Positions 1-8,139 are shown, counted from the stretch's first letter. The stretch: 37,236 nucleotides of DNA from Frankia sp. R82 (GCF_023716925.1 NZ_JAMQQG010000289.1:1-37236), one strand, 5' to 3'. Translations and numbers: made by a program. Notes: generated from the sequence alone by a model not told the origin.

Positions 1-269
1 GGGGCGGGGCGGCCGGCTTGGGGTCGAGGGGGACGGCGCCGGCGAGGCGCAGGCCGCCGAGGCTGTCGGGCAGTCGCCCGGGTCGTCCCGGGCCTCCCGC
101 GCCCCGCGGCACTCCGGATGGAACTGGTGGCCTACGTTGCATGCCTCCATCGTGACATCCGCCGCGCGTCCACGGAGGTGCCGGCGGCGGCCAGTTCGAG
201 CCCGATGCCCGGCCCGCCCCGGTCCGGGGCTGCGCAGGCGCTCACCCTGACCATCCGCGAGGGTGTGGT

Positions 270-572
270 CTACTCGTCCTCGGCGGTGAGGATGCGTTCG
301 ATGCTGGCCACCTTGCTGTGCAGCGCGTCGTCCACACCGGCCCGCAGGTCGGCCTTGAGCACGAGGCTCACCCGGCCCGCGTGGGCCGAGACGGCCTCGG
401 TCGCGCGGCGGACGACCTCCATGACCTCGTCCCACTCACCCTCGACGGTGGTGAACATCGCGTTCGTCTCGTGCGGCAGGCCGCTGGCGCGCACGACGCG
501 GACCGCCTCGGCGACCAGCTCGGCGACGCCCTCGCCGGCTCCGATGGGCGTGACACTGAAGGCAACCAGCAT
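270..572 (-). CDS. MTH1187/YkoF-family thiamine-binding protein
   Basis: This encodes a 100-residue protein of the MTH1187 (thiamine-binding, YkoF-like) family: small alpha/beta ferredoxin-like proteins that bind thiamine or similar ligands as oligomers. Family features visible are the opening strand [11 protein letters not shown], the [24 protein letters not shown] stretch in the middle and the closing [10 protein letters not shown] followed by a helix with KVASIERIL. Length matches the family (about 100 residues). I chose ATG at 572; a GTG nine bases upstream (581) would add only three residues. It is divergent from the histidine kinase, with a 281-base gap between them and no obvious partner gene. 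The family call is firm; the ligand is inferred from the family and the physiological role is unknown. Confidence 0.85.
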   Translation of the reverse strand: MLVAFSVTPIGAGEGVAELVAEAVRVVRASGLPHETNAMFTTVEGEWDEVMEVVRRATEAVSAHAGRVSLVLKADLRAGVDDALHSKVASIERILTAEDE

Positions 573-853
573 GAAGCACACCTATCACGCCCGACCGTGG
601 ACGAGCCATGGCCACACCGCCGGCCCGACGGCGGCGGGCCTTGCCCACACACAGACCTACCGGCGTCTCCGGAGGCCCGACACCCGCCTGCTACCGTGAC
701 AAATCCGGGCGGCCGGTAAGCTGTCGACATGTCACCAGAAGTCACGGGTGGCACACCGAACGGGCGATTGCGCAAACCCGGGACAACAGGGCCTGGCGAC
801 ACGCCCTACCATTGCCCGCCGTGGGGTGGACGAAGACGGATAACGAGGCGTAG

Positions 854-2596
854 GTGGGGCCACGCACGCTGCTCGACGCGCTGACGGACCTTGCGGTGGT
901 CGTCGGCGCGGACGGCCATGTCACCGACATGGGTGCAGCCGCCCGCGCGTTCCTGGCCGACCGGGTACCGCGGGGCCCGCAGGTCACCGATCTGCTCGAG
1001 GTGGTGGACCCGGCGTTCCGGGTGGCCCTGGTCGAGGCGGTCACCGCCGGGCTCGCCCACAGCGATCAGTGGCGTGGTTCGGTCGGGCTGGTCACCAGCT
1101 CCGGGGCCACCGTTCCACACCACGTCACCGTGCGCCGTGATCCCGCGGACGGGCTGGTCATCATCGCCCGGGACACCAGCGACAGCCGGGCCCGGGAGGT
1201 CGCCGAGAACGAGTCGCGGGCCAAGGACGAGCTGATCGCCCGGCTCGGCCACGAGCTGCGCACCCCGCTGAACGCGATGCTCGGCTTCGCCCAGCTTCTC
1301 GAGCTGGAGCCGCTCGCTCCCGACCTGCACGACGACGTCGAGCGCATCATCACCGGCGGCCGGCACATGCAGGCACTCATCGACGATGTGCTCGACCTCG
1401 CCCGGTTGCGCGCCGGCCGCGGCGACATCAGCAAGGGGCCGGTGAACGTCCTCGACATCGTCAGGGGCGTGGTGGAGCTGGTCGAGCCGCTGGCCGCGCC
1501 GCGCAGCATCCGCCGGGTGATCCATCCGGCCGAGCCGCTCATCGCCGACGCGGACCGCCGCCGACTCTGGCAGGTCCTGCTGAACCTGGTCGGCAACGCG
1601 CTGAAGTACGGCCGGGAGGGTGGCTGTGTGCGGGTCGGCATCGTCCCGATCACCGGCTCGCGGATCCGCATCGAGGTCGAGGACGACGGGGTCGGCCTGT
1701 CCCCCCGCGCGATCGACCGCCTGTTCCGCCCGTTCGAACGCCTCGGTGCCGAACGCAGCGGCATCGAGGGCAGCGGGCTCGGCCTCGCCCTGTCCCACGC
1801 CCTGGTGACGGCGATGGGCGGCGTGCTGACCGTGGCCAGCCGCCACGGCGTCGGCAGCGTGTTCGCCGTCGTCCTGGACGCCGTCGACATGCGGTTCGAG
1901 GATCCCGACGCCGACGATGACGACGGTTTCGACCAGCCCTACGGCGGTCCCTCCAACGGCTACAGCGCCTCGAACGGCTATGGCGCCTCGCACGGCTATG
2001 GCGCCTCGAACGGCTACGGGGGTTCCGGCAGCTACGGCAGCGGTGAGGGCTATTCCGGCTACGGCGGCTACGGCGGCGATGCCTGGCCGGGCCGCACCGG
2101 GAACGGTTCGTCCGGCTCCGGCGCGAGCGGGCCGGGCGGGGCCACGAACGGGTACAGCGGTGCGGCGGCCGCACTCGCCCCCGGTGCCGGCGGGCGGCGG
2201 TCACCGTCCGACGATCTGCGGGTGGTGCACGTCAGCGGCGATCCCGCGGTACGCTCCGCGGTCGCGAAGGTCCTGGCCGACGTCCTCGGCGCCGACACGG
2301 TCACCGTGCCCCGGGCCGGGCTCGCGCTGGATGCGGTCCGGCGGGCCCGGCCGGCGTTCGTCCTGATGGATCGGGAGCTTCCCGACGCGTCCGCGCCGGA
2401 GCTGCTCGCCCAGCTGGCGGCGGACCCGACCGGCAGCGCCGTCCCCGCGTTCGTGCTCGCGGAGGACACCGACGCCCACGAGCGCACCCGGCTGCGCCGG
2501 GCCGGTGCCGTCGACGTCCTCGACCTTCCGTTTGTCCCCGCGAGCCTCACCGCCGCCACCACCGCGCTGAGCGCCACCGTCCCGGCCCACCGCTGA
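854..2596 (+). CDS. Soluble hybrid histidine kinase with degenerate receiver domain
   Basis: A 580-residue protein starting at GTG 854, with GAGG five bases upstream. Order of parts: PAS-like sensor (about 5–110), dimerisation/phosphoacceptor domain with His133 in GHELRTPLN, ATP-binding HATPase domain with N248 (N box), EDDGVGL at 276–282 (G1), FRPFERL at 291–297 and GSGLGLAL at 306–313 (G2), then a Tyr/Gly/Ser-rich linker (about 363–450) and a C-terminal receiver-like domain (454–575). No membrane segment is seen, so it should be cytoplasmic. The receiver keeps the acceptor Asp506 (VLMDRELPD) but lacks the usual acidic pair (SGD at 461–463) and the conserved Lys (LDLPF at 556–560), so phosphotransfer to it is doubtful. 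No response-regulator gene lies next to it, so the output is unknown. It converges with meaB. Confidence 0.9.
   Translation: MGPRTLLDALTDLAVVVGADGHVTDMGAAARAFLADRVPRGPQVTDLLEVVDPAFRVALVEAVTAGLAHSDQWRGSVGLVTSSGATVPHHVTVRRDPADGLVIIARDTSDSRAREVAENESRAKDELIARLGHELRTPLNAMLGFAQLLELEPLAPDLHDDVERIITGGRHMQALIDDVLDLARLRAGRGDISKGPVNVLDIVRGVVELVEPLAAPRSIRRVIHPAEPLIADADRRRLWQVLLNLVGNALKYGREGGCVRVGIVPITGSRIRIEVEDDGVGLSPRAIDRLFRPFERLGAERSGIEGSGLGLALSHALVTAMGGVLTVASRHGVGSVFAVVLDAVDMRFEDPDADDDDGFDQPYGGPSNGYSASNGYGASHGYGASNGYGGSGSYGSGEGYSGYGGYGGDAWPGRTGNGSSGSGASGPGGATNGYSGAAAALAPGAGGRRSPSDDLRVVHVSGDPAVRSAVAKVLADVLGADTVTVPRAGLALDAVRRARPAFVLMDRELPDASAPELLAQLAADPTGSAVPAFVLAEDTDAHERTRLRRAGAVDVLDLPFVPASLTAATTALSATVPAHR
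1952..2023 (+). repeat. 18-bp tandem repeat coding the kinase linker
   Basis: Four head-to-tail 18-base units at 1952–1969, 1970–1987, 1988–2005 and 2006–2023, each close to TCGAACGGCTATGGCGCC. They encode the six-residue repeat S-N-G-Y-G-A in the linker between kinase and receiver. Because the unit is a multiple of three, gain or loss of a copy keeps the frame. Confidence 0.9.
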
Positions 2597-2600
2597 CCCG

Positions 2601-2645
2601 GCCCCCCAGAGGGGGCTGGAGCGCCCCCAGGGGGCTGGAGCGCCC
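2601..2645. terminator. Bidirectional terminator region between convergent genes
   Basis: Between the stops of the kinase gene and meaB lies a GC hairpin, arms 2601–2606 and 2611–2616 with a four-base loop, followed by a 19-base-period duplication (GGGGGCTGGAGCGCCC at 2611–2626 and 2630–2645) that can form further G:C stems. There is no T-tract, as is common for actinobacterial terminators. The position between converging genes supports the call; it is a prediction. Confidence 0.55.
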
Positions 2646-3611
2646 TCAGGTGAGGGCAGCGAGCAGGCGATCGGCCGCGCTTGCGGGGTCGGCCGTGCCC
2701 GCGGCGACGGCCCGGGCCAGGGAGTCGAGGTCGACCTGCTGTTCGGCGGCGGCCAAGCGGGCGCGCAGGGCGGCCAGGGCGAGCGCTCGGATCTCGGCGG
2801 CGGCCCGGGCGACCCGACGGTGCTCGAGCTCACCGGTCGCGGCGAGCCCCCGGCGATGGGCGGCGATCCGCTCGACCAGGGTGTCGATCCCCTCGCCCTG
2901 CGCCGCGGCCAGCCGGACCACCCCCGGAGGGGCCGACGCACCGGCGTCCACCCGCAGTCGGAGCATGGCGGTCAGGTCGGCCACGGTGCGGCCGGCACCC
3001 GGCTGGTCGATCTTGTTGACGACGAGGATGTCCGCGACCTCGAGCAGGCCGGCCTTGACCGCCTGCACGCCGTCGCCCGCTCCGGGGGCGAGCAGCAGGC
3101 AGGTGGTGTCCGCGAGGGCGACGATGTCGGCCTCGGCCTGGCCGACGCCGACGGTCTCCACGAGCAGCGGGTCGAACCCGGCGGCATCGAGCACCCGCAG
3201 GGCCTGAGCGGTGGCCAGCGCCAGGCCACCGAGGTGGCCGCGGCTGGCCAGGGACCGCACGAAGATCCCCGGATCGCCGGCGAGCTCGGCCATCCGGATC
3301 CGGTCGCCGAGCAGCGCGCCGCCGGTGACCGGCGAGGACGGGTCCACCGCGACGACGCCCACCCGCCGCCCGGCCGCCCGGTAGGCCCGGGCGAGCGCGG
3401 CCGTGGCCGTCGACTTGCCGACGCCGGGCGGGCCGGTCAGACCGATGATCTCGGCCGAGCCGGTATGCGGGGCCAGCGCCGCGCCGAGGGCCGGCCAGCG
3501 GGACGGGGCGTTCTCCGCCCACGACAGCAGCCGCGCCACCGCCCGCCGGTCACCCCCGACCGCGGCCGCGACGAGTCCCGTCACCTCGACATCGAACTGC
3601 CGGCCGTCCAC
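2646..3611 (-). CDS. meaB: MeaB, GTPase chaperone of B12-dependent acyl-CoA mutase
   Basis: G3E-type P-loop GTPase of the MeaB/ArgK family, which guards methylmalonyl-CoA-type mutases, gating coenzyme B12 loading and removal of damaged cofactor. Visible motifs are the Walker A GPPGVGKS, VDPSSPVTGGALLGDRIRM, the acidic loop VETVGVGQAE, VNKID for guanine recognition, and a helical dimerisation arm at the C-terminus. The open frame continues upstream to 3710, but that part is Arg/Pro-rich and overlaps the thiolase end. GTG at 3611 gives 321 residues, the family's usual size, and lies 44 bases after the thiolase stop. The gene is downstream of thiolase on the same strand. Likely clients are the ethylmalonyl-CoA mutase at 14.1–16.2 kb and perhaps a methylmalonyl-CoA mutase outside the window. 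Function is firm, the exact start is not. Confidence 0.92.
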   Translation of the reverse strand: MDGRQFDVEVTGLVAAAVGGDRRAVARLLSWAENAPSRWPALGAALAPHTGSAEIIGLTGPPGVGKSTATAALARAYRAAGRRVGVVAVDPSSPVTGGALLGDRIRMAELAGDPGIFVRSLASRGHLGGLALATAQALRVLDAAGFDPLLVETVGVGQAEADIVALADTTCLLLAPGAGDGVQAVKAGLLEVADILVVNKIDQPGAGRTVADLTAMLRLRVDAGASAPPGVVRLAAAQGEGIDTLVERIAAHRRGLAATGELEHRRVARAAAEIRALALAALRARLAAAEQQVDLDSLARAVAAGTADPASAADRLLAALT

Positions 3612-3655
3612 CGGGTCGGGGGCGGCGGGACGGGCGGGGGCTGGACCGGACGCGG

Positions 3656-4843
3656 TCAGACCGCCGGGACGCGCAGGACGAGGGCGTCGCCCTGGCCGCC
3701 GCCGCCGCACAGGCCGACCGCGCCGAGACCGCCACCGCGGCGGGCCAGCTCCCTGATCAGGGTGAGGGCGATGCGCGCTCCGGAGGCGCCGAGCGGGTGA
3801 CCGATCGCGATCGCGCCGCCGTTGACGTTGACGATGTCGGGGTTGAGGCCGAGTTCGCGCACCGACTGGACCGACACGGCGGCGAACGCCTCGTTGATCT
3901 CGACGAGGTCGAGGTCGGCCGGGGTGAGGCCCTCCTTGGCCAGCGCCGCGGCGATCGCGTTCGACGGCTGCGAGTGCAGGGTGGCGTCGGGGCCGGCGAC
4001 GAAGCCGTGCTGGCCGACCTCGGCGAGGATCGGCAGGCCGAGCTCCTCGGCCTTGGCCCGGCTGGCCACGATGACCGCGGCGGCGCCGTCGGACAGCTGG
4101 GAGGCGGAGCCGGCGGTGATCGTGCCGTCCTTGCCGAAGGCCGGGCGCAGCCGGGCGAGCGACTCGGCGGTGGTGTCGGCACGCACCCCCTCGTCCGCGC
4201 TGATCACAAGAGGTTCGCCGCGCCGCTGGGGCACGGTCACCGGGACGATCTCGTCATCGAACAGGCCGTTCTTGGCGGCCGCGGCGGCCCGCTGGTGCGA
4301 GCGGGCGGCGACCTCGTCCTGCTCGGCGCGGCTGATGGACAGCCGCCCGTTGTGCCGGTCGGTGCTGGCGCCCATCGAGACCTGGTCGAACGCGCAGAGC
4401 AGCGCGTCAGCGTCGATCGAGTCGGTCAGCGCCGAGTCCCCGTACTTCACCCCGGCGCGCAGGGAGCGGACCAGATGCGGTGCCGCGGTCATCGACTCCA
4501 TTCCGCCGGCGACGACCAGGTCGAACTCGCCCGCGGCGATGTAGGTGTCGGCCAGGGCGATCGCGTCCAGCCCGGACAGGCACAGCTTGTTGATCGTGAT
4601 GGCAGGTACCTGCATCGGGATGCCCGCCTCGACGGCCGCCTGCCGGGAGGCCATCGGGCCCGCGCCGGCCTGGATGGCGTGCCCCAGGATCACGTAGTCG
4701 ATCTGGTCGCCCGTGAGCCCGGCCCGTTCCAGCGCACCGCGGATGGCGATCCCACCGAGCTGCGCCGCGGTGAAGCCCTTCAGCGCCCCCGAGAGCTTTC
4801 CGATCGGTGTCCGCGCACCGCCCACGATCACGGAACCCGGCAT
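3656..4843 (-). CDS. Acetyl-CoA C-acetyltransferase (acetoacetyl-CoA thiolase)
   Basis: A 395-residue thiolase that condenses two acetyl-CoA to acetoacetyl-CoA, or runs in reverse. Catalytic residues are visible: nucleophile Cys88 in [11 protein letters not shown], His349 in [11 protein letters not shown] and Cys379 in [10 protein letters not shown]. The start [15 protein letters not shown] is normal for the family, and a strong AGGAGG lies five bases before the ATG. Length is typical (about 390–400). Together with the downstream meaB and the nearby 3-hydroxybutyryl-CoA dehydrogenase, carboxylase/reductase and ethylmalonyl-CoA mutase, it would supply the first step of the ethylmalonyl-CoA route; it could also serve fatty-acid or storage-polymer metabolism. 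The upstream region holds a 21-bp-spaced direct repeat that may be an operator. Confidence 0.95.
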   Translation of the reverse strand: MPGSVIVGGARTPIGKLSGALKGFTAAQLGGIAIRGALERAGLTGDQIDYVILGHAIQAGAGPMASRQAAVEAGIPMQVPAITINKLCLSGLDAIALADTYIAAGEFDLVVAGGMESMTAAPHLVRSLRAGVKYGDSALTDSIDADALLCAFDQVSMGASTDRHNGRLSISRAEQDEVAARSHQRAAAAAKNGLFDDEIVPVTVPQRRGEPLVISADEGVRADTTAESLARLRPAFGKDGTITAGSASQLSDGAAAVIVASRAKAEELGLPILAEVGQHGFVAGPDATLHSQPSNAIAAALAKEGLTPADLDLVEINEAFAAVSVQSVRELGLNPDIVNVNGGAIAIGHPLGASGARIALTLIRELARRGGGLGAVGLCGGGGQGDALVLRVPAV

Positions 4844-4898
4844 GCCCGCCTCCTCATCGTCCCACTGGTCCGAGCCGCCCTGGACCCGTCATGTCCCG

Positions 4899-4928
4899 GG
4901 ACACCACGGTCGTTCCCGTGGACACCAC
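4899..4928 (-). promoter_or_regulatory. Candidate operator: direct repeat 21 bp apart upstream of thiolase
   Basis: GGACACCAC occurs at 4899–4907 and again at 4920–4928, 21 bases apart (two helical turns), 56–85 bases before the thiolase start. Between the copies CACGG and CCGTG form a small inverted repeat. The spacing suits a dimeric regulator binding one face of the helix. No regulator gene is adjacent; this is only a candidate. Confidence 0.35.
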
Positions 4929-4980
4929 GATAACGTGATCTTGCTTGCGGTGCCCGGGTCGCGCCGTCCGGACAGCACCG

Positions 4981-5037
4981 GTCAGACCGGGCCCGTCAGG
5001 ACCGAGCCGGTCAGGACCGGGCCCGTCAGGACAGGGA
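4981..5037. repeat. 15-bp tandem repeats over the anti-sigma-like gene's stop
   Basis: About four copies of a unit close to GTCAGGACCGGGCCC (4981–4994, 4995–5009, 5010–5024, 5025–5037, the first one base short). The stop codon of the anti-sigma-like gene (5026–5028) lies in the last copy. GGGCCC cores make each unit partly self-complementary, so the array might also act in transcription termination. Confidence 0.8.
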
Positions 5038-6039
5038 ACCGCAGGCCGGGGTGAAGGGGGAGGGGTCCGACGGCAGACGCACGGTGCTCGAGGCCGGGGT
5101 ACCGGTGGCGGTCAGGCCGTCCCTGCTTAGGGTCAGTGCCGTGGTGGTGACGGAGAAAGCACTGCCGTCACTGGAGGTCCCGGCGCTGATCTCGAGGTCG
5201 TGACCGCCGCAGCGGAAACCGTTGGCGGCGTTGCCGCGCACGCCCGACGTCAGGGTGAGCCCGGTCGGCAGGGCGACCGGGACGAGGGTGTCCAGGCCGA
5301 TGTAGTGCAGCAGTGCGTAGCTCTTCGTGCCGCCGGAGTCGGCGGTCTGCACCAGCAGCTCGCCGAAGCCGTCACCGTCGATGTCGACGACGGTGGTGGT
5401 CAGCGGCACGGAGATCTCCGCCAGCGCCACCCGCGCGACCGTCGAGTCCCGGGAGAACGCCACCTTGACCGTGCTGCCGTCCGCCGAGATGTCGTCGGCC
5501 CGGCCGTCACCGTCGATGTCGCCCGACCCCGCGGGCCTGGCGACCGGGGTGGGCAGCGGCGGGCTGTTCACCCCGGGATTCGCCGAGGACGACGGCGAGG
5601 GGGGCGTGGTCGTCACCGTCGGCGATTCGGTCACCGGCGAGGACGGCCGCAGGGTCGACGGACTGGACGGTGTGGTGGTGCCCGAACCGGTACCCGCGCC
5701 CGTGCCGCGCGTGGACGAGTGGCCACCGCCGCCCGACGAACCGGAGCCGGTATGGCTGGGCCCGGCACCGGCCTGGGTCGGATCGGAGTAGGTGCTGGGC
5801 ATCACCGGGGGCGCCGCGGGCTCGACGACCTGGTTGGACGGACTTGGCCGGATCGCGACCACGGCCAGCGCGATCAGTGCCGCCATCACCATCCCGCCGA
5901 GGGTGAGCGCCGGCAGCCGCCACCGACGGCGGCGGTCGATACCGGCCCGGATCTGCCGATAGGCCTCCGCCGAGGGCCGGATCGGCTCGACCGCCTCGCT
6001 GAGCAGCCGGGTGAGCTCGTCCGGTTCCAGCGCGCTCAC
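5026..6039 (-). CDS. Membrane-anchored anti-sigma candidate with FG-GAP-like extracytoplasmic domain
   Basis: The start is GTG at 6039, overlapping the sigma gene's TGA as GTGA, which points to coupled translation; the frame continues far upstream inside the sigma gene but that part is not used. The product has 337 residues: a short cytoplasmic part (1–40) ending in RRRRWR, one membrane helix (about 42–63), a Ser/Thr/Pro/Gly linker (about 65–170) and an outer domain with two Asp-rich loops (DIDGDG at 174–179 and 219–224) like those of FG-GAP/VCBS repeats, plus two cysteines (277, 333) that could form a disulfide. No zinc anti-sigma motif (HxxxCxxC) is present. The role of holding back the sigma factor is inferred from operon position and topology. 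The outer domain could sense calcium or an envelope polymer; that is a guess. Confidence 0.75.
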   Translation of the reverse strand: MSALEPDELTRLLSEAVEPIRPSAEAYRQIRAGIDRRRRWRLPALTLGGMVMAALIALAVVAIRPSPSNQVVEPAAPPVMPSTYSDPTQAGAGPSHTGSGSSGGGGHSSTRGTGAGTGSGTTTPSSPSTLRPSSPVTESPTVTTTPPSPSSSANPGVNSPPLPTPVARPAGSGDIDGDGRADDISADGSTVKVAFSRDSTVARVALAEISVPLTTTVVDIDGDGFGELLVQTADSGGTKSYALLHYIGLDTLVPVALPTGLTLTSGVRGNAANGFRCGGHDLEISAGTSSDGSAFSVTTTALTLSRDGLTATGTPASSTVRLPSDPSPFTPACGSLS

Positions 6040-6593
6040 CGCAGACCCTCCAGCTTCCCGCTCAGGGCGGACAGTCCCCGAGAGGTGTAGGCCTTCACCG
6101 AGCCGACGCTGCAGCCCATCACCGCCGCCGCGTCCGCCTCGGACATGTCGGCGTAGTAACGCAGGACGACCGCCTCTCGCTGCCGCCGCGGCAGCTCGCG
6201 CAGTGCCTGGATGACGGCGGCCCGCTCCACCAGAGAGTAGGCCCCCTCCTCCGCGCTGGCGGCATCGGGCATCGGCTTCGGGGCATGCTTGAGAGCGACG
6301 AGTCGACGACGCAGCGTGGAACGTGCGAGATTGACGACCGTCTGCCGGAGGTAGGCCAAGGCCTTGTCCCGGTCCTGCAGGCGCCCCCAGGCCGCGTGAA
6401 CGCGGATGTAGGCGTCCTGGACGACCTCCTCGCACAGGCCGATGTCGTCCAGCAGCAGCGCGGCGAGGCGCACGAGTGACCGGTAGTGCTCGGAGTACAG
6501 GGCGGTCAGGGCGGCGTCCGCGTCCCGCGCGACCTCGCTACGGGCGGCGTCGCTCCGCGCAGGCACGGGCCGCCACCCTTCTACGACAGTCAT
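6036..6593 (-). CDS. ECF RNA polymerase sigma factor, SigE family
   Basis: A 185-residue sigma-70-type factor with region 2 (LYSEHYRSLVRLAALLLDD through LAYLRQTVVNLARS) and region 4 (LRELPRRQREAVVLRYYADMSEADAAAVMGCSVGSVKAYTSRGLSAL), separated by a linker of about 25 residues; regions 3 and 1.1 are absent, as in extracytoplasmic-function factors. The sequence resembles the actinobacterial SigE subfamily. ATG at 6593 is taken as start; GTG at 6605 in the same frame would add four residues. It overlaps the downstream membrane protein by four bases, the usual arrangement for a sigma factor and its regulator. It is divergent from the crotonyl-CoA carboxylase/reductase gene with a gap of about 200 bases. 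Target promoters cannot be read from the window. Confidence 0.92.
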   Translation of the reverse strand: MTVVEGWRPVPARSDAARSEVARDADAALTALYSEHYRSLVRLAALLLDDIGLCEEVVQDAYIRVHAAWGRLQDRDKALAYLRQTVVNLARSTLRRRLVALKHAPKPMPDAASAEEGAYSLVERAAVIQALRELPRRQREAVVLRYYADMSEADAAAVMGCSVGSVKAYTSRGLSALSGKLEGLR

Positions 6594-6778
6594 GGGCGCG
6601 GTCACGCCACGTTGGACGCCGGCCAGGCCCTGGAAGTTGCCCCGAAGTCTGCTCGGGTTGTCCGAATCGTTCTATCGCGTCGCGTGCCAAACAGACACCC
6701 CCAACCTCCTGCCACCGCCCGTCGTACCGCCACCGGACCCCGCCACCGCGGGGCCCCCAGGACCGCCCACCCGCCGCT

Positions 6779-6783
6779 GGAGG
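6779..6783 (+). promoter_or_regulatory. Ribosome binding site that sets the ccr start
   Basis: GGAGG six bases before GTG 6790. It decides between this GTG and an upstream in-frame ATG (6592); the longer version would add 66 Pro/Arg-rich residues with no counterpart in the family. Confidence 0.8.
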
Positions 6784-6789
6784 CCGACC

Positions 6790-8139
6790 GTGAAGGACAT
6801 CGTCGAAGCGATCATCGCCGCACTCCCGCCATCGGCTGCCCGCCATGCCGAGTTCGCCCAGTTCACAGTGCCCGAGTCGTACCGCGCGGTGGTGGTACGA
6901 CGGGACGAGACGGCGATGTTCGACGGGCTGCCCACGCGGGAGAAGGACCCGCGCCGTTCGCTGCACATCGACGAGGTGCCCACGCCCGAACTCGGCCCCG
7001 GCGAGGCACTCGTCGCGGTCATGGCCTCCTCCGTGAACTACAACACTGTCTGGACATCGATCTTCGAACCCGTACCGACCTTCGGCTTCCTGTCCCGCTA
7101 TGGGCGGACGTCCGCGCTTGCGGCCCGCCATGACCAGCCTTACCACGTGGTGGGGTCCGATCTGGCCGGAGTCGTGCTGCGGACAGGACCCGGGGTGCAC
7201 GTCTGGTCCCCGGGGGACGAGGTGGTGGCGCACTGCCTGTCGGTCGAGCTCGAACACGCGGATGGGCACAACGACACGATGCTGGATCCGGAGCAGCGGA
7301 TCTGGGGTTTCGAGACGAACTTCGGTGGCCTGGCCGAGCTGGCCCTCGTCAAGGCCAACCAACTCATGCCCAAACCCACCCATCTCACCTGGGAGGAGGC
7401 CGCGGCCCCCGGGCTGGTCAACTCGACCGCCTACCGGCAGCTGGTCTCCACCAACGGCGCGGCGATGAAGCAGGGTGACGTCGTGCTGATCTGGGGCGCC
7501 TCGGGCGGCCTCGGGTCGTACGCCACCCAGCTCGCGCTGCATGGCGGCGCGATTCCGGTCTGTGTGGTCTCCTCACCGGGGAAGGCACGGCTGTGCCGAT
7601 CGCTCGGCGCGGAGCTGGTCATCGACCGCGCCGCCGAGGGCTACCGGTTCTGGCGCGACGAGCACACCCAGGATCCGTCCGAGTGGCAGCGGTTCGGCCG
7701 CCGCATCCGCGAGCTCACCGGCGGCGAGGATCCGGACATCGTCTTCGAGCACCCCGGCCGGGAGACCTTCGGCGCCTCCGTCTATGTCGCCCGACGCGGC
7801 GGGACGATCGTCACCTGCGCGTCAACAAGCGGATTTCAACATGAGTTCGACAATCGTTACCTGTGGATGCATCTCAAGCGGGTCGTCGGTACACATTTCG
7901 CGAACTACCGGGAGGCCTGGGAGGCCAATCGGCTGGTCTGCCGGGGGATGATCCATCCGACCCTCTCCCGGGTGTACCCGCTGACCGAAACCGGCCAGGC
8001 CACCCGGGACGTGCACCGCAACACCCATCAGGGCAAGGTCGGCGTGCTGTGCCTGGCGCCGGCGGAAGGCCTTGGCGTCCGGGACGAACAGCTGCGCGCC
8101 CGCCACCTGAGGGCAATCAACCGGTTCCGCGGCGTGTAG
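6790..8139 (+). CDS. ccr: Crotonyl-CoA carboxylase/reductase
   Basis: A 449-residue medium-chain dehydrogenase/reductase that adds CO2 to crotonyl-CoA with NADPH to give (2S)-ethylmalonyl-CoA, the key step of the ethylmalonyl-CoA route and also a source of extender units for polyketides. Nearly the whole length follows the Streptomyces enzymes as I recall them. The nucleotide-binding loop WGASGGLGSYATQ is at 235–247. The residues known to hold CO2 in the Kitasatospora enzyme (Asn81, Phe170, Glu171, His365) are all present, as Asn85 in VNYN, Phe174-Glu175 in GFETNF and His369 in THFANYREAW. The start is GTG with a strong ribosome site. It lies divergent from the sigma operon, whose control over it is possible but unproven. 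A patch of unusual, AT-richer codons lies near 7818–7870. Confidence 0.97.
   Translation: MKDIVEAIIAALPPSAARHAEFAQFTVPESYRAVVVRRDETAMFDGLPTREKDPRRSLHIDEVPTPELGPGEALVAVMASSVNYNTVWTSIFEPVPTFGFLSRYGRTSALAARHDQPYHVVGSDLAGVVLRTGPGVHVWSPGDEVVAHCLSVELEHADGHNDTMLDPEQRIWGFETNFGGLAELALVKANQLMPKPTHLTWEEAAAPGLVNSTAYRQLVSTNGAAMKQGDVVLIWGASGGLGSYATQLALHGGAIPVCVVSSPGKARLCRSLGAELVIDRAAEGYRFWRDEHTQDPSEWQRFGRRIRELTGGEDPDIVFEHPGRETFGASVYVARRGGTIVTCASTSGFQHEFDNRYLWMHLKRVVGTHFANYREAWEANRLVCRGMIHPTLSRVYPLTETGQATRDVHRNTHQGKVGVLCLAPAEGLGVRDEQLRARHLRAINRFRGV

Noticed and set aside
1-112. Possible start of a minus-strand gene running off the left edge (GTG near 111, reading PDSLGGLRLAGAVPLDPKPAAP)
   Set aside because: Only about 37 codons are in view, the ribosome site is poor and no family is recognised.
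608-853. 81-codon plus-strand frame ending right before the kinase start
   Set aside because: Arg/Thr/Pro/His-rich with no family resemblance and no ribosome site; looks like chance in GC-rich DNA.
3612-3710. Longer MeaB start at 3710
   Set aside because: Adds an Arg/Pro-rich stretch overlapping the thiolase end; the shorter form has the family's usual length.
6040-6435. N-terminal extension of the anti-sigma-like frame through the sigma gene
   Set aside because: It is the shadow of the sigma factor; the GTGA overlap gives a better start.
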